From the NCBI RefSeq assembly GCF_900168205.1, contig NZ_FUZE01000008.1, positions 115,061 to 179,060 of the forward strand: a stretch of DNA of 64,000 nucleotides, given 5' to 3'. The notes under the pieces are model-generated. The model saw only the letters and a program-made list of their open reading frames with translations, did not search any database and was not told the origin of the DNA. Below are positions 9,021 to 17,562 of the stretch, piece by piece. The stretch's first letter is position 1. Every line of letters begins with the position of its first letter. The DNA comes from Chryseobacterium balustinum (lineage in GTDB: Bacteria > Bacteroidota > Bacteroidia > Flavobacteriales > Weeksellaceae). The translations under genes were made by a program, and so were the position numbers.

Positions 9021-9036
9021 TTTTTAAGTTATAAAA

Positions 9037-10077
9037 TTAAAGCAATTTCTTGCGTTCAAAACGTTCTTTTGCTTCTATTAGAGCAGTATGTAGTTTTCTT
9101 TCCAGTTCTTTTTTTGATGGCAATTCTGTCCAATATTCGGCGACCATAATTCCGTCTTTATGCATTTCTAAAAGTTCTACCTGTTCTTTGCTGGTTTCGG
9201 CACATAATATGAGTCCGATTGGCGTTTCTTCGCCTTCGTGCCTTTCGTTTTTATCAAGCCATTTAAGGTATAATTCCATTTGCCCTTTATATTTTGCGTG
9301 AAATTTTCCAAGTTTTAGTTCTATAGCAACCAATCTTTTTAACGAACGATGATAAAATAATAAGTCCAGATAAAAATCTTCTCCATCTATAATCATTCTT
9401 TTTTGACGTTCTACAAATGCAAACCCTTTTCCCAATTCTAAAATGAATTTTTCTAATTCGTGGAGAATTGCTGTTTCAATGTCTTTTTCAAGATAGCCGT
9501 TTTGCAGTCCAAGGAAATCCAGTAAATAAGGATCCTTAAATGTATTGATAGGAAAATTGTCGTTTTGTGTTACCTGAATATTGGCAATTTCGGTTCTTTC
9601 GAATGCTTTGTGAGCGATTTGTTTTCTGAGTTCACGTTTTCCAAATTTACCTTCAATAGACAATTGGGCATAAAATAATTTAGCTTGGTAATTTTTTAGA
9701 GGCAATAATTCTATAAAATGTGACCAACTTAATTGTGTAGCCAGTGGCGACACAATTTGTAAATCTTTAAATTGTTCGGCAAACTGCATCATACGCCTTA
9801 CGTTTCTTTCAGAAAAGTTGCGTCCATAGAGTTTTTCCAATTGTGCCGACAATGTCGGTAAAATTTGTTTTCCATATTCTGCACGTTGGTTTTGCAATAT
9901 GTCATCATTAATTCGTTTTCCAACCTGCCAAAACAAAATGGTAAGCGTGCTGTTAGCCTGCATTGCCACCTGATGGCGGCTTTGTTCTATCAATTTTGAT
10001 AAATCTATAAATAATTTTTCATTGGGAAATACTATTTGATTATCAAGAGATTCTGTGTTTTTAATTTTTTTTGCCAT
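9037..10077 (-). CDS. YhcG-type PD-(D/E)XK nuclease family protein (DUF1016)
   Basis: A 346-residue protein of the YhcG/DUF1016 family. The N-terminal helical domain (about 20-160) shows the family signatures ILFWQVGKRI, YGKQILPTLS and FSERNVRRMMQFAEQF. The C-terminal half is a PD-(D/E)XK nuclease fold with D238 (FYLDLLFYH), E253-x-K255 (AIELKLG) and Q266. Family members occur in accessory regions beside restriction systems or transposons and probably cut or process DNA, but the role is not settled. Here it stands alone, upstream of the response regulator in the same direction, and its start is divergent from the pump adaptor. Nothing links it functionally to the two-component system, so an insertion is likely. 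Confidence 0.9.
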   Translation of the reverse strand: MAKKIKNTESLDNQIVFPNEKLFIDLSKLIEQSRHQVAMQANSTLTILFWQVGKRINDDILQNQRAEYGKQILPTLSAQLEKLYGRNFSERNVRRMMQFAEQFKDLQIVSPLATQLSWSHFIELLPLKNYQAKLFYAQLSIEGKFGKRELRKQIAHKAFERTEIANIQVTQNDNFPINTFKDPYLLDFLGLQNGYLEKDIETAILHELEKFILELGKGFAFVERQKRMIIDGEDFYLDLLFYHRSLKRLVAIELKLGKFHAKYKGQMELYLKWLDKNERHEGEETPIGLILCAETSKEQVELLEMHKDGIMVAEYWTELPSKKELERKLHTALIEAKERFERKKLL

Positions 10078-10103
10078 AGTTTTTTATCAACCGTTCATGA
10101 TAA

Positions 10104-10144
10104 ACTGTTCATTTTCGCACAAAAAGTGTCCGATAATGAACAGT
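10104..10144. promoter_or_regulatory. 41-bp dyad, possible upstream activating site for the pump operon
   Basis: Perfect 10-bp arms ACTGTTCATT (10104-10113) and AATGAACAGT (10135-10144) flank a 21-base centre whose own halves (CGCAC, GTGTCCG) are loosely symmetric. The dyad centre is about 95 bases before the -12 element of the putative sigma-54 promoter at 10206, the usual distance of an enhancer site for an NtrC-type activator. No T-tract follows, so it is unlikely to be a terminator. Binding by the adjacent regulator is inference. Confidence 0.5.
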
Positions 10145-10205
10145 CTTAAAATTAATTAAAATATATTTAATCACATTTACAGGAAGTTATAAGATTGTAA
10201 ATCTC

Positions 10206-10221
10206 TGGTCTTTGTATTGTG
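10206..10221 (+). promoter_or_regulatory. Putative sigma-54 (-24/-12) promoter of the pump operon
   Basis: TGG at 10206-10208 and TTGT at 10217-10220 have the exact GG-N10-G spacing of sigma-54 promoters; the consensus -12 GC reads GT here. It lies 33 bases before the ATG of the adaptor gene. The neighbouring regulator is of the sigma-54-dependent class, which supports the assignment. Confidence 0.45.
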
Positions 10222-10253
10222 TAATTAGCTATAAGTAAAACAGTTATCTAAAT

Positions 10254-11495
10254 ATGGATACGAAAATAGTAAAAAAGAAATCTAAACTAAAATTAATATT
10301 AATCATCATTGCTTCTGCTTTGGCAGTTTCTGTTTTTGGATGGTACTTTCTTAATCAGAAAAAAACATATAATGTAAAATCAGAAGATATTACAATTGAT
10401 GAGGTGACCAACGGAAAATTCGAAGATATGTTGATGGTAACAGCGCAAACGCAGTCTCTTAATTCTTCTATGGTGAATGTTTTGGAAGGTGGTGCTGTAA
10501 AAGAAATTTTTGCCGAAGACGGGCAAATGCTGATGAAAGGTCAGCCGATTGCAAGAGTTTATAATCCGAATACAGAATTTAATTATTTGAATCAGGAAAC
10601 CGGAATTATGCAGCAAATCAGCCAAATGAGAAGTTCACTTTTAGAGCTGAAAAACCAGGAATTCAATCAGGATAAAGAATTATTGCAATCTCAGAACGAT
10701 TATAATACGGCTTTGCAGACTTATAATCTTCAGAAAAGATTATATGATGCGGAAATCGGAAAAAAAACCGATTATGATATGGCTTCACAAAATCTGAACT
10801 ATCAGAAACTAAGAAAACAAATCGTTGAAAAAGGAAGTGCCAATGAAAAAACATCGAGAAACTCTCAGTTTGCAGCGATCAATAATTCAATCAATCAAAT
10901 GGATAAAAGCTTAAATATTCTGCGTTCTAATAAAAATAATTTCCTAATTATGGCGCCGGTTTCCGGAAGGTTATCTTCATTCAATATTTCTCTCGGACAA
11001 AATTTGACAAGTGGAGAAAGCATCGGGAAAATAGACTTGATGGGCGGTTACAAATTGATTGCGAAAGTAGATGAATATTACATCAACAAGCTTCAAGTCG
11101 GGATTAAAGGAAGCCTGGACAATAATGGAAAAGAATATGAAGTTATCATCGCTAAAATTCTGCCGGAAGTAAAAGACGGACAGTTTTCTGTAGAACTTAA
11201 CTTCACTGATGTGAAACCTGAAAATTTAAAAATAGGAATGACCTTCGGAGTAAAACTGAAATTATCTGGAGATACCCAAAGTCTAATGATTCCAAAAGGA
11301 AATTTCTATAAAGATACCAACGGAAAATGGATCTTTGTAGTGAAAGGCAACAAAGCTGTAAAAAGAAACATCAGTCTTGGAAGAGAAAATCCGATGTATT
11401 ACGAAGTGGTTTCAGGATTGAAAACAGGAGAAACCGTGATCACTTCAGACTATTCTGAATTGAAGAAATATGAAATATTAGATATAAAAAAATAA
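10254..11495 (+). CDS. MacA/HlyD-like periplasmic adaptor of an ABC efflux pump
   Basis: A 413-residue membrane fusion protein. An N-terminal membrane anchor (about 13-30, LKLILIIIASALAVSVFGWYF) leads to a biotinyl-lipoyl-like domain split around a long alpha-helical hairpin (about 100-225, Gln/Asn-rich). The lipoyl half-motif is VKEIFAEDGQMLMKGQPIARV, followed later by IMAPVSGRLSSFNISLGQNL. Beta-barrel and membrane-proximal domains follow. It should link the inner-membrane ABC permease (13757) to the TolC-like channel (16257). It is the first gene of the operon and is divergent from the nuclease gene. Control by the neighbouring kinase-regulator pair is inferred from gene order and the sigma-54-like promoter. 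Confidence 0.88.
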   Translation: MDTKIVKKKSKLKLILIIIASALAVSVFGWYFLNQKKTYNVKSEDITIDEVTNGKFEDMLMVTAQTQSLNSSMVNVLEGGAVKEIFAEDGQMLMKGQPIARVYNPNTEFNYLNQETGIMQQISQMRSSLLELKNQEFNQDKELLQSQNDYNTALQTYNLQKRLYDAEIGKKTDYDMASQNLNYQKLRKQIVEKGSANEKTSRNSQFAAINNSINQMDKSLNILRSNKNNFLIMAPVSGRLSSFNISLGQNLTSGESIGKIDLMGGYKLIAKVDEYYINKLQVGIKGSLDNNGKEYEVIIAKILPEVKDGQFSVELNFTDVKPENLKIGMTFGVKLKLSGDTQSLMIPKGNFYKDTNGKWIFVVKGNKAVKRNISLGRENPMYYEVVSGLKTGETVITSDYSELKKYEILDIKK

Positions 11496-11502
11496 AATAA
11501 GC

Positions 11503-12918
11503 ATGATTTGGATTAAAAAACTTTGGATGTTAAGTATTCTTTTAGTTTCAATTTTAAACTTTTCGCAGGAAAAATTAACTCCTAAAGTAGATGAAAGAGT
11601 AGAAATTGTAAGCATTGTTTTTCGATTGGCAGGAGCTGAAGAGTATAGTCAGGATGACAATAAAAAATATGTGGCAGATATTAATACTTATTTTGAGCCT
11701 TATAAAAATTCAGAAATTATTGAATTTATTAAGGAAAATAGAAACAAAAACGGGTTGGGATATGATGCTGTAATGTCGATGGCACTTCATTTATCTTTTA
11801 AAAATAAAAAATTCAGTTTGATTAAAGAAAAAGAAAATTCTTTAGATAAAAGATGGGAAAAAGTAGATAAAAATCAGTTTGTTTCTTTGTTAAATCAATT
11901 TTATAAAACCACAAATTTTCAGCAGTTTTTTAACAATCATTCAGCAGATTATAAAAAAGGAGAAAACGTATATCAAGCAACTATTTTGTCTGATTTTAAT
12001 CAAGATTGGTATTCTAAATTTTATGGTAAAAAAGCCAGTGAAGACTACAACATTATTTTAGGTGACGGAAACGGTGGTGGAAATTATGGAATTAAAACTC
12101 ATCCCGAAAAACAAAAAGAAACTGTAAATGCAGTAGTTGGAATGTCATCTTTTGATAAGGATGGAAACGCAATATTTGATAAAAATGAGTTTCAGCCTTT
12201 ACTGATTCACGAGTTCAACCATTCATTTATCAATTATATTTTAGAGATGGGCGATAACAAGTCCAAATTAGAAAATTCGGCCAAGATTATTTATGAATTG
12301 GTGAAAGAAGACATGGAATCTCAAGCATATACCAATTGGGAAATCATGATTAATGAAAGTTTGGTAAGGGCTTCTGTCGTTCGTTATATGATGGATAATA
12401 AATATTCGCAAAAAGAGATCAATGAAGAAATTTCCATTCAGGAAAAAAGAAAATTTTTATGGATAAAAGATTTGGTGGAATTGTTAGGGAAATATGATAG
12501 CAACAGGAAACAATATCCGACACTAGAAAGTTTTTATCCTGAGATTATTTCTTTCTATAATCAGCTGGCTCCAAAAATGAAAAATATTATCAACGATTAC
12601 AAACTAAAACAACCTAAAGTATTGTCTCTTTCGCCCGATATATGGAACAAAAATGATGTAGATCCTTCGATTAAGGAAATCACAATTAATTTTGACAGAG
12701 AAATGGCAGAAAGTGTTTCTATAAGCATTGGAGATTCTGGAAAAGAGCATTTTCCGCTTAAAAAAATGGAAGGTTTTGTAAATGACCATAAAGGAGTAAA
12801 ACTCTTGACAGATATGAAACCTAATACAGAATATGAATTTGTATTGAGCGGGAATAAGTTTAAATCTAAAGAAGGTTATCCTCTAAAGGAAACCGTGATA
12901 AAATTTAAAACGAAATAA
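11503..12918 (+). CDS. DUF4932-like secreted HExxH protein with a C-terminal Ig-like domain
   Basis: A 471-residue protein that begins 7 bases after the adaptor gene. The signal peptide is MIWIKKLWMLSILLVSILNFSQ. The central domain has a zincin-like motif HEFNH at 236-240 and a possible third ligand Glu at about 285 (INESLVRA), as in DUF4932-type proteins that are predicted metallopeptidases. The last 100 residues (PKVLSLSPDIWNKNDVDPS..., ITINFDREMAES) are a bacterial Ig-like module of the Big_5 kind. It is unusual inside a MacAB-type operon, between adaptor and ATPase. It could act on the pump's substrate in the periplasm, or it may be an inserted passenger. The catalytic activity is inferred from motifs only. 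Confidence 0.75.
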   Translation: MIWIKKLWMLSILLVSILNFSQEKLTPKVDERVEIVSIVFRLAGAEEYSQDDNKKYVADINTYFEPYKNSEIIEFIKENRNKNGLGYDAVMSMALHLSFKNKKFSLIKEKENSLDKRWEKVDKNQFVSLLNQFYKTTNFQQFFNNHSADYKKGENVYQATILSDFNQDWYSKFYGKKASEDYNIILGDGNGGGNYGIKTHPEKQKETVNAVVGMSSFDKDGNAIFDKNEFQPLLIHEFNHSFINYILEMGDNKSKLENSAKIIYELVKEDMESQAYTNWEIMINESLVRASVVRYMMDNKYSQKEINEEISIQEKRKFLWIKDLVELLGKYDSNRKQYPTLESFYPEIISFYNQLAPKMKNIINDYKLKQPKVLSLSPDIWNKNDVDPSIKEITINFDREMAESVSISIGDSGKEHFPLKKMEGFVNDHKGVKLLTDMKPNTEYEFVLSGNKFKSKEGYPLKETVIKFKTK

Positions 12919-12940
12919 TTAAAAATAAAACTAATTTAAA

Positions 12941-13663
12941 ATGATAAATATTCAAAACCTTTCTAAAACATATAAAACAGAAGATGTACAAACCAATGCG
13001 CTTAATAATGTAAGTTTAAACATCAAAGAAGGAGAATTTGTAGCGATAATGGGACCTTCAGGTTGTGGAAAATCGACCTTTCTAAATATTCTTGGACTTT
13101 TAGACAGCGCTTCTGCCGGTTCTTATCAATTTGAATCTACTGAGACAATCGGAACTTCTGAAAAGAAAAAATCAGAGATCAGAAAGAAAAATATTGGTTT
13201 TATCTTCCAAAATTTTAATCTGATCGATGAATTAACGGTTTATGAAAATATCGAATTGCCTTTAATTTACAATGGAGTTTCTTCCTCGGAAAGAAAAAAG
13301 CGTGTAGAGGAAATTATGGAGAAAATCAATATTGCGCACAGAGCAAAACATTATCCACAACAACTTTCAGGAGGTCAGCAACAAAGAGCTGCCGTTGCAA
13401 GAGCCTTGGTTACAAAACCAAAACTGATTCTTGCCGATGAACCAACAGGAAATCTAGACAGCTCCAACGGAAATGAAGTGATGAATCTTTTAGCAGAACT
13501 TCACAGAGAAGGCTCTACAATTGCGATGGTAACGCACTCTTCTTACGACGCAGGTTATGCATCTAGAATCGTGAATATGAAAGACGGTGAGATTTTCTCT
13601 GAAGAACATTCTTCCCAAAGAAAAGATGTTTTTGAAAAAGCAGATGCAAAAAACTTCGCGTAA
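12941..13663 (+). CDS. MacB/LolD-type ABC transporter ATP-binding protein
   Basis: A 240-residue ATPase with Walker A GPSGCGKST (about 39-47), Q-loop FIFQNFNLI, signature LSGGQQQRAAVARAL, Walker B LILADEPTGNLDS and switch His in MVTHSS. The ADEPTGNLD form and the FQNFNL Q-loop are those of the MacB/LolD/FtsE branch, which powers mechanotransmission permeases. Its partner is the permease 93 bases downstream. It is part of the adaptor-ATPase-permease-channel operon that starts at 10254. Confidence 0.93.
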   Translation: MINIQNLSKTYKTEDVQTNALNNVSLNIKEGEFVAIMGPSGCGKSTFLNILGLLDSASAGSYQFESTETIGTSEKKKSEIRKKNIGFIFQNFNLIDELTVYENIELPLIYNGVSSSERKKRVEEIMEKINIAHRAKHYPQQLSGGQQQRAAVARALVTKPKLILADEPTGNLDSSNGNEVMNLLAELHREGSTIAMVTHSSYDAGYASRIVNMKDGEIFSEEHSSQRKDVFEKADAKNFA

Positions 13664-13667
13664 AAAG

Positions 13668-13752
13668 TTTAGCTGATAGTTGTCGGTTGTTAGCTGATGG
13701 GAATTCTCAAAACTAACAACAATCAACTAACAACAATCAACCCAAAATCAAC
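13668..13752. repeat. Spacer repeat of the GTTGTTAG/CTAACAAC family
   Basis: The gap between ATPase and permease genes is built of the words GTTGTTAG (13686-13693) and CTAACAAC (13713-13720), which pair as an 8-bp stem, and of two direct copies of CTAACAACAATCAA. The words resemble those in the spacers at 1364 and 16172. The spacer is inside an operon, so a weak hairpin here may affect the ATPase-to-permease ratio. Confidence 0.6.
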
Positions 13753-13756
13753 AATT

Positions 13757-16171
13757 ATGCTACAAAACTGGCTCAAAATTGCCTTCATCAATTATAAAAA
13801 AAATTGGCTTTCCACAATAATCAACTTGTTTGGATTGACTGTTGGACTTACCGGATTTATGCTCATTCTGATGCATTGGAATGACGAAGAATCTTTCGAA
13901 AAATGGAACCCAAAGAAAGATAATATTTATTATTTTCAGACGTATTACAAAAAAGATAATATTTATGGTGGTGCTATTTCGATACCTTTAGCTGAAAATG
14001 CATTGAAGCGAATCTCTGAAGTTCAGGATTATGTTTTGATGAGCGGTTCTGATATCGCTTATAAGATGACCACAAAAAACAAGACAGCTTATCAGGAAGG
14101 TGGGCTTGCTGCGTCGGAGAATTTTTTCAACCTGTTTCCATTCAAATTGGTGGCTGGAAGCTATAATGATGTTTTTAAAAATGATAACAATATTGCTATT
14201 TCTAATGTTGTGGCAAAAAATCTTTTTGGTAAAACTGAAGTTGCGGGCGAAACGATTAAAATTAATAAAACAGATTACATCGTTACAGCGGTTTATGAGT
14301 TACCAAAAGGAAACAGCCAGATAAAACCGGATTTTATTTTCAAACCAGCAGAACAGCTGAAAAACGATAAAGAATCTTGGGGAAATTTCAATTACGGGTG
14401 CTTTTTCTTGTTGAAAAAAAATGCAGACCCGAGAAGTTTTGAGAAAAAATTTCTTGATATCATTATGCTGCGTGCAAAAATAAACTCTAAAGGTGCAGGA
14501 ATAACACCTCAGCAATTTATTGATACTTATGGACCGACTGACTCATTGCTTACGCCACTTGATAAAATAAAACTGCATTCAGAATCTACTTGGTTCGGGA
14601 AACCCGATTTCAAATCACTAATGATTTTGTTTACACTGTCAGTTTTAATTGTGATTTTATCAGCCATCAATTTTATCAATCTAAAAACAGCTCAAGCTTC
14701 TCAAAGAGCAAAAGAAATCGGAGTGAGAAAAGCGATTGGAAGTACAAAATCTAGTCTTGTGCTTCAATTTTTAATGGAAACTTTTTTGATCTGTTTTGCT
14801 TCGTATCTTTTGTCTTTGGCTTTAACAGAGCTTCTTTTGCCAAGTCTCAACAAGTTTTACAACAAAGAAATTGTGATGAGCGATTGGCGCGTTTACTTCT
14901 ATTCATTCTTGATGGTAGCTTTGGTTACTGTGGTTTCCGGGCTTATACCGGCTTTATATTTATCCAATTTCAAAGCGATAGAAACGTTGAAAGGAAACTT
15001 TGCAAGAAGTAAAAACGGCGTTTGGTTAAGAAACGGAATTTTGACTTTACAATTGATTATTTCATCCTTTTTCATTATCGGCGGATTGATTGTCAATCAG
15101 CAGGTAAAACATATGATGAACAAAGATTTAGGTTTCAATGGAAAGCAAATTTTTCAAATCAATTTTAATGAAGATAACAACGGAAAGCCGTGGCTGAAAT
15201 ATGAAAGACTGAGAACGGAAATGGCAAAAATTCCTGGTGTAGAAAGTATCTCTTTTGCAGAAGCGCCTCCCGGAACCAATAGTCAGAGCAGTTCTAATAT
15301 GGATTATCTGAATACAAGTATTCAGGCTCGTCACGGTTCGATGGATTATAATTATCCTCAGTTTATGGGGGTTAAATTGCTTAAAGGACGTTGGCTTGAT
15401 CCAAAATTGTCCTCAGATACTATTAATAATGCCTTGGTAAATGAAGCTTTTTTAAGAAAGTTCGGCTGGACAGATGAGCAGGCAATGAAAAGAGAAGTCA
15501 GACCGGGATTTGATAATAAACCTTATCATATTGTAGGAATTACAAAAGATTTCAACATCAGAAGCTTGAAGAGCGAAGTAGAGCCTATGATATTTTTCCA
15601 TTACCGAGAAACTACTTGGAAACGATATAATGTAGGTAATATTCAATTAAAATTAAAAGCAGACGATATCGATGGAACTGTAAAAAGATTGAAAACTTAT
15701 TGGCAAAATAATGTAGAACAGGGTTACCCATTCAACTCTTATTTTATTGATAAGCAATTTGCAAAAACCTTTGAAACGTATCAGAAACAGCAAACCCTTT
15801 TCACGATTCTGAATGCAATGGTTTTGATGGTAGCATTATTAGGATTATTCGCCTTGTCTTCATTAATGATCGAGCAAAAATTAAAAGATGTAGCGATCAA
15901 AAAAACGTTAGGTGCATCAGACGGAACTTTGATCGTAGGGTTAACGAAACAATTTCTCTGGATTACTTTTATAGCGGTTCTTGTAAGCATTCCGATCAGT
16001 TATTATCTGATGAATGAGTGGCTGAAAGATTTTGCCTACCGAATTGATATGCCGGTTTTACCATTCATTCTGAGTATGATTTTATTATTGATTTTAACTT
16101 TCGCAGTGGTGAGTATTAAGGCGTATCAAGCCACAAAAGTGAATCTTGTAAAATATCTGAAATACGAATAA
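13757..16171 (+). CDS. MacB-like ABC transporter permease (FtsX domains)
   Basis: An 804-residue permease with the architecture of two repeated FtsX units. The first membrane segment (about 20-42, IINLFGLTVGLTGFMLILM) precedes a large periplasmic MacB-PCD domain (about 45-290). Three membrane segments follow, then a fourth before a second periplasmic domain (about 465-690), and three more at the C-terminus. EIGVRKAIGS and DVAIKKTLGAS are the paired FtsX motifs. ATG 13757 (MLQNWLKIAFINYKK) is chosen because family members begin with this amphipathic segment; the in-frame ATG at 13697 lies inside the spacer repeat. Substrate unknown; members export peptides, lipoproteins or drugs. Confidence 0.9.
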   Translation: MLQNWLKIAFINYKKNWLSTIINLFGLTVGLTGFMLILMHWNDEESFEKWNPKKDNIYYFQTYYKKDNIYGGAISIPLAENALKRISEVQDYVLMSGSDIAYKMTTKNKTAYQEGGLAASENFFNLFPFKLVAGSYNDVFKNDNNIAISNVVAKNLFGKTEVAGETIKINKTDYIVTAVYELPKGNSQIKPDFIFKPAEQLKNDKESWGNFNYGCFFLLKKNADPRSFEKKFLDIIMLRAKINSKGAGITPQQFIDTYGPTDSLLTPLDKIKLHSESTWFGKPDFKSLMILFTLSVLIVILSAINFINLKTAQASQRAKEIGVRKAIGSTKSSLVLQFLMETFLICFASYLLSLALTELLLPSLNKFYNKEIVMSDWRVYFYSFLMVALVTVVSGLIPALYLSNFKAIETLKGNFARSKNGVWLRNGILTLQLIISSFFIIGGLIVNQQVKHMMNKDLGFNGKQIFQINFNEDNNGKPWLKYERLRTEMAKIPGVESISFAEAPPGTNSQSSSNMDYLNTSIQARHGSMDYNYPQFMGVKLLKGRWLDPKLSSDTINNALVNEAFLRKFGWTDEQAMKREVRPGFDNKPYHIVGITKDFNIRSLKSEVEPMIFFHYRETTWKRYNVGNIQLKLKADDIDGTVKRLKTYWQNNVEQGYPFNSYFIDKQFAKTFETYQKQQTLFTILNAMVLMVALLGLFALSSLMIEQKLKDVAIKKTLGASDGTLIVGLTKQFLWITFIAVLVSIPISYYLMNEWLKDFAYRIDMPVLPFILSMILLLILTFAVVSIKAYQATKVNLVKYLKYE

Positions 16172-16256
16172 AATTGGTTGATAGTTGTTGGTTTTTAGTT
16201 GATAGAAATTTTATCAATAAGACCATCACCTATCACCTAATAACTAAGAACCAATT
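16172..16256. repeat. Spacer repeat (TTGATAGTTGTTGG family) with nested hairpins
   Basis: The gap between permease and TolC genes pairs AATTGGTT (16172-16179) with AACCAATT (16249-16256). It also holds an inner hairpin TTGATA (16199-16204)/TATCAA (16212-16217) and direct repeats of TATCACCTA-like words. It is related in wording to the spacers at 1364 and 13668. Confidence 0.55.
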
Positions 16257-17555
16257 ATGAAAAAACTATTCTTCATTTTTATAATAAATGTTTTCCCGGC
16301 CCAACAGAGTTGGACGCTTAAAGAATGTCTAGATTACGCTTCGATAAATCATCCGCTGGTAAAACAGGCAACTGTCAATATTCAGAAAAATGACCGACAA
16401 ATTGCTGCTTCAAAAGGGATATTGCTTCCATCTGTGAATGCGGGTGTAAATCACAGCTATAGTTTAGGCTCATCAATCAATCAGTCGAGTAATCAGAGAG
16501 AGACGCTTAATATGCAATATGATCAGGTGATTGCTCAGGCAAATATTGAATTGTTTAATTGGAGGAATTATTTGAATATTTCATTGTCAAAACTCAATAA
16601 AAATGCGAGTACCTATAGGCTTAAACAAGCTCAGAATGAAGTGAAGTTTAATGTAATTCAGAATTTTTTCACGTATCAAAACAGTAAAAGCTGGTTGGAG
16701 GTTTTAGAAACGCAGATTGCAGGGATTGAAGAGCAGATCAAGCGTACCGAAAAAGAAGTGGAAATAGGAAGCCGTTCAAAAAGTGATGTTTATGATATCA
16801 AAGCCAACTTGGGAACTTTGCAGGAACAATGGGTTTCGGCAAAAAACCAACGTGATCTGGCAAAAATAAACCTTCTGAATGCACTGAATATAACACAAGA
16901 TTCTATAGATTTTGTGATGGATGACAATGGATCTTTAGCTCAGGAAGATTTTAATACCGCTGATTTTACCAATAAATTGATAGAAAATAATCCTGCTTAT
17001 AAAACTGTGATTGCAGAGATCAGCGCACAGGAAAAAAATATAGATATTGAAAAATCTGCCTATTTGCCAACACTTAATGGAAACTACAGTTGGTCTACTT
17101 TTTACAATAAATCTTTAGGCAGCAATGCTCTTTCCAACACCAGTTTTTCTAATCAGTTTAGCCAGAATAAAAATCAGTCAATTTCTTTTGGTTTGAATAT
17201 TCCGATTTTTAATAAATTTCAAATCAAAAATAACGTAGAAATAGCAAAATTAAATGTGATTAATTCCAACTACAGCAAAGATTTAATCATTAATGATTTA
17301 ACAAAGTCGATTAATTCCATAAAAGCTCAGTTTCTGAATGCGCAGGAAAAATACAGCCTTTTGGAATTGAATTTTGAAAACCAAAAATTGTCTTTTCAAA
17401 AATCTGAAGAAAAATATAAAGAAGGTTTAATGGATGCTTATACGTTTTTTGTGGTAAGAAATAATTGGCTTCAGGCGAATTATAATTTAATAAGCAGCAA
17501 AAATGATGTCAATCAACAAGTAGAATTATTGAAAATTCTGAAGTCTGAATTTTAA
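16257..17555 (+). CDS. TolC-family outer-membrane channel
   Basis: A 432-residue outer-membrane efflux protein with a signal peptide (MKKLFFIFIINVFPAQQ). It carries the two OEP repeats expected of TolC (about 18-205 and 230-425), rich in Asn/Gln/Ser helices and short strands. SWTLKECLDYASINHPLVKQA is the usual mature N-terminus of flavobacterial TolC proteins. It ends the operon that supplies adaptor, ATPase and permease, and completes a tripartite pump. Its stop is only 7 bases from the convergent MocR gene and I see no clear terminator in the gap. Confidence 0.88.
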   Translation: MKKLFFIFIINVFPAQQSWTLKECLDYASINHPLVKQATVNIQKNDRQIAASKGILLPSVNAGVNHSYSLGSSINQSSNQRETLNMQYDQVIAQANIELFNWRNYLNISLSKLNKNASTYRLKQAQNEVKFNVIQNFFTYQNSKSWLEVLETQIAGIEEQIKRTEKEVEIGSRSKSDVYDIKANLGTLQEQWVSAKNQRDLAKINLLNALNITQDSIDFVMDDNGSLAQEDFNTADFTNKLIENNPAYKTVIAEISAQEKNIDIEKSAYLPTLNGNYSWSTFYNKSLGSNALSNTSFSNQFSQNKNQSISFGLNIPIFNKFQIKNNVEIAKLNVINSNYSKDLIINDLTKSINSIKAQFLNAQEKYSLLELNFENQKLSFQKSEEKYKEGLMDAYTFFVVRNNWLQANYNLISSKNDVNQQVELLKILKSEF

Positions 17556-17562
17556 AAAAAAA

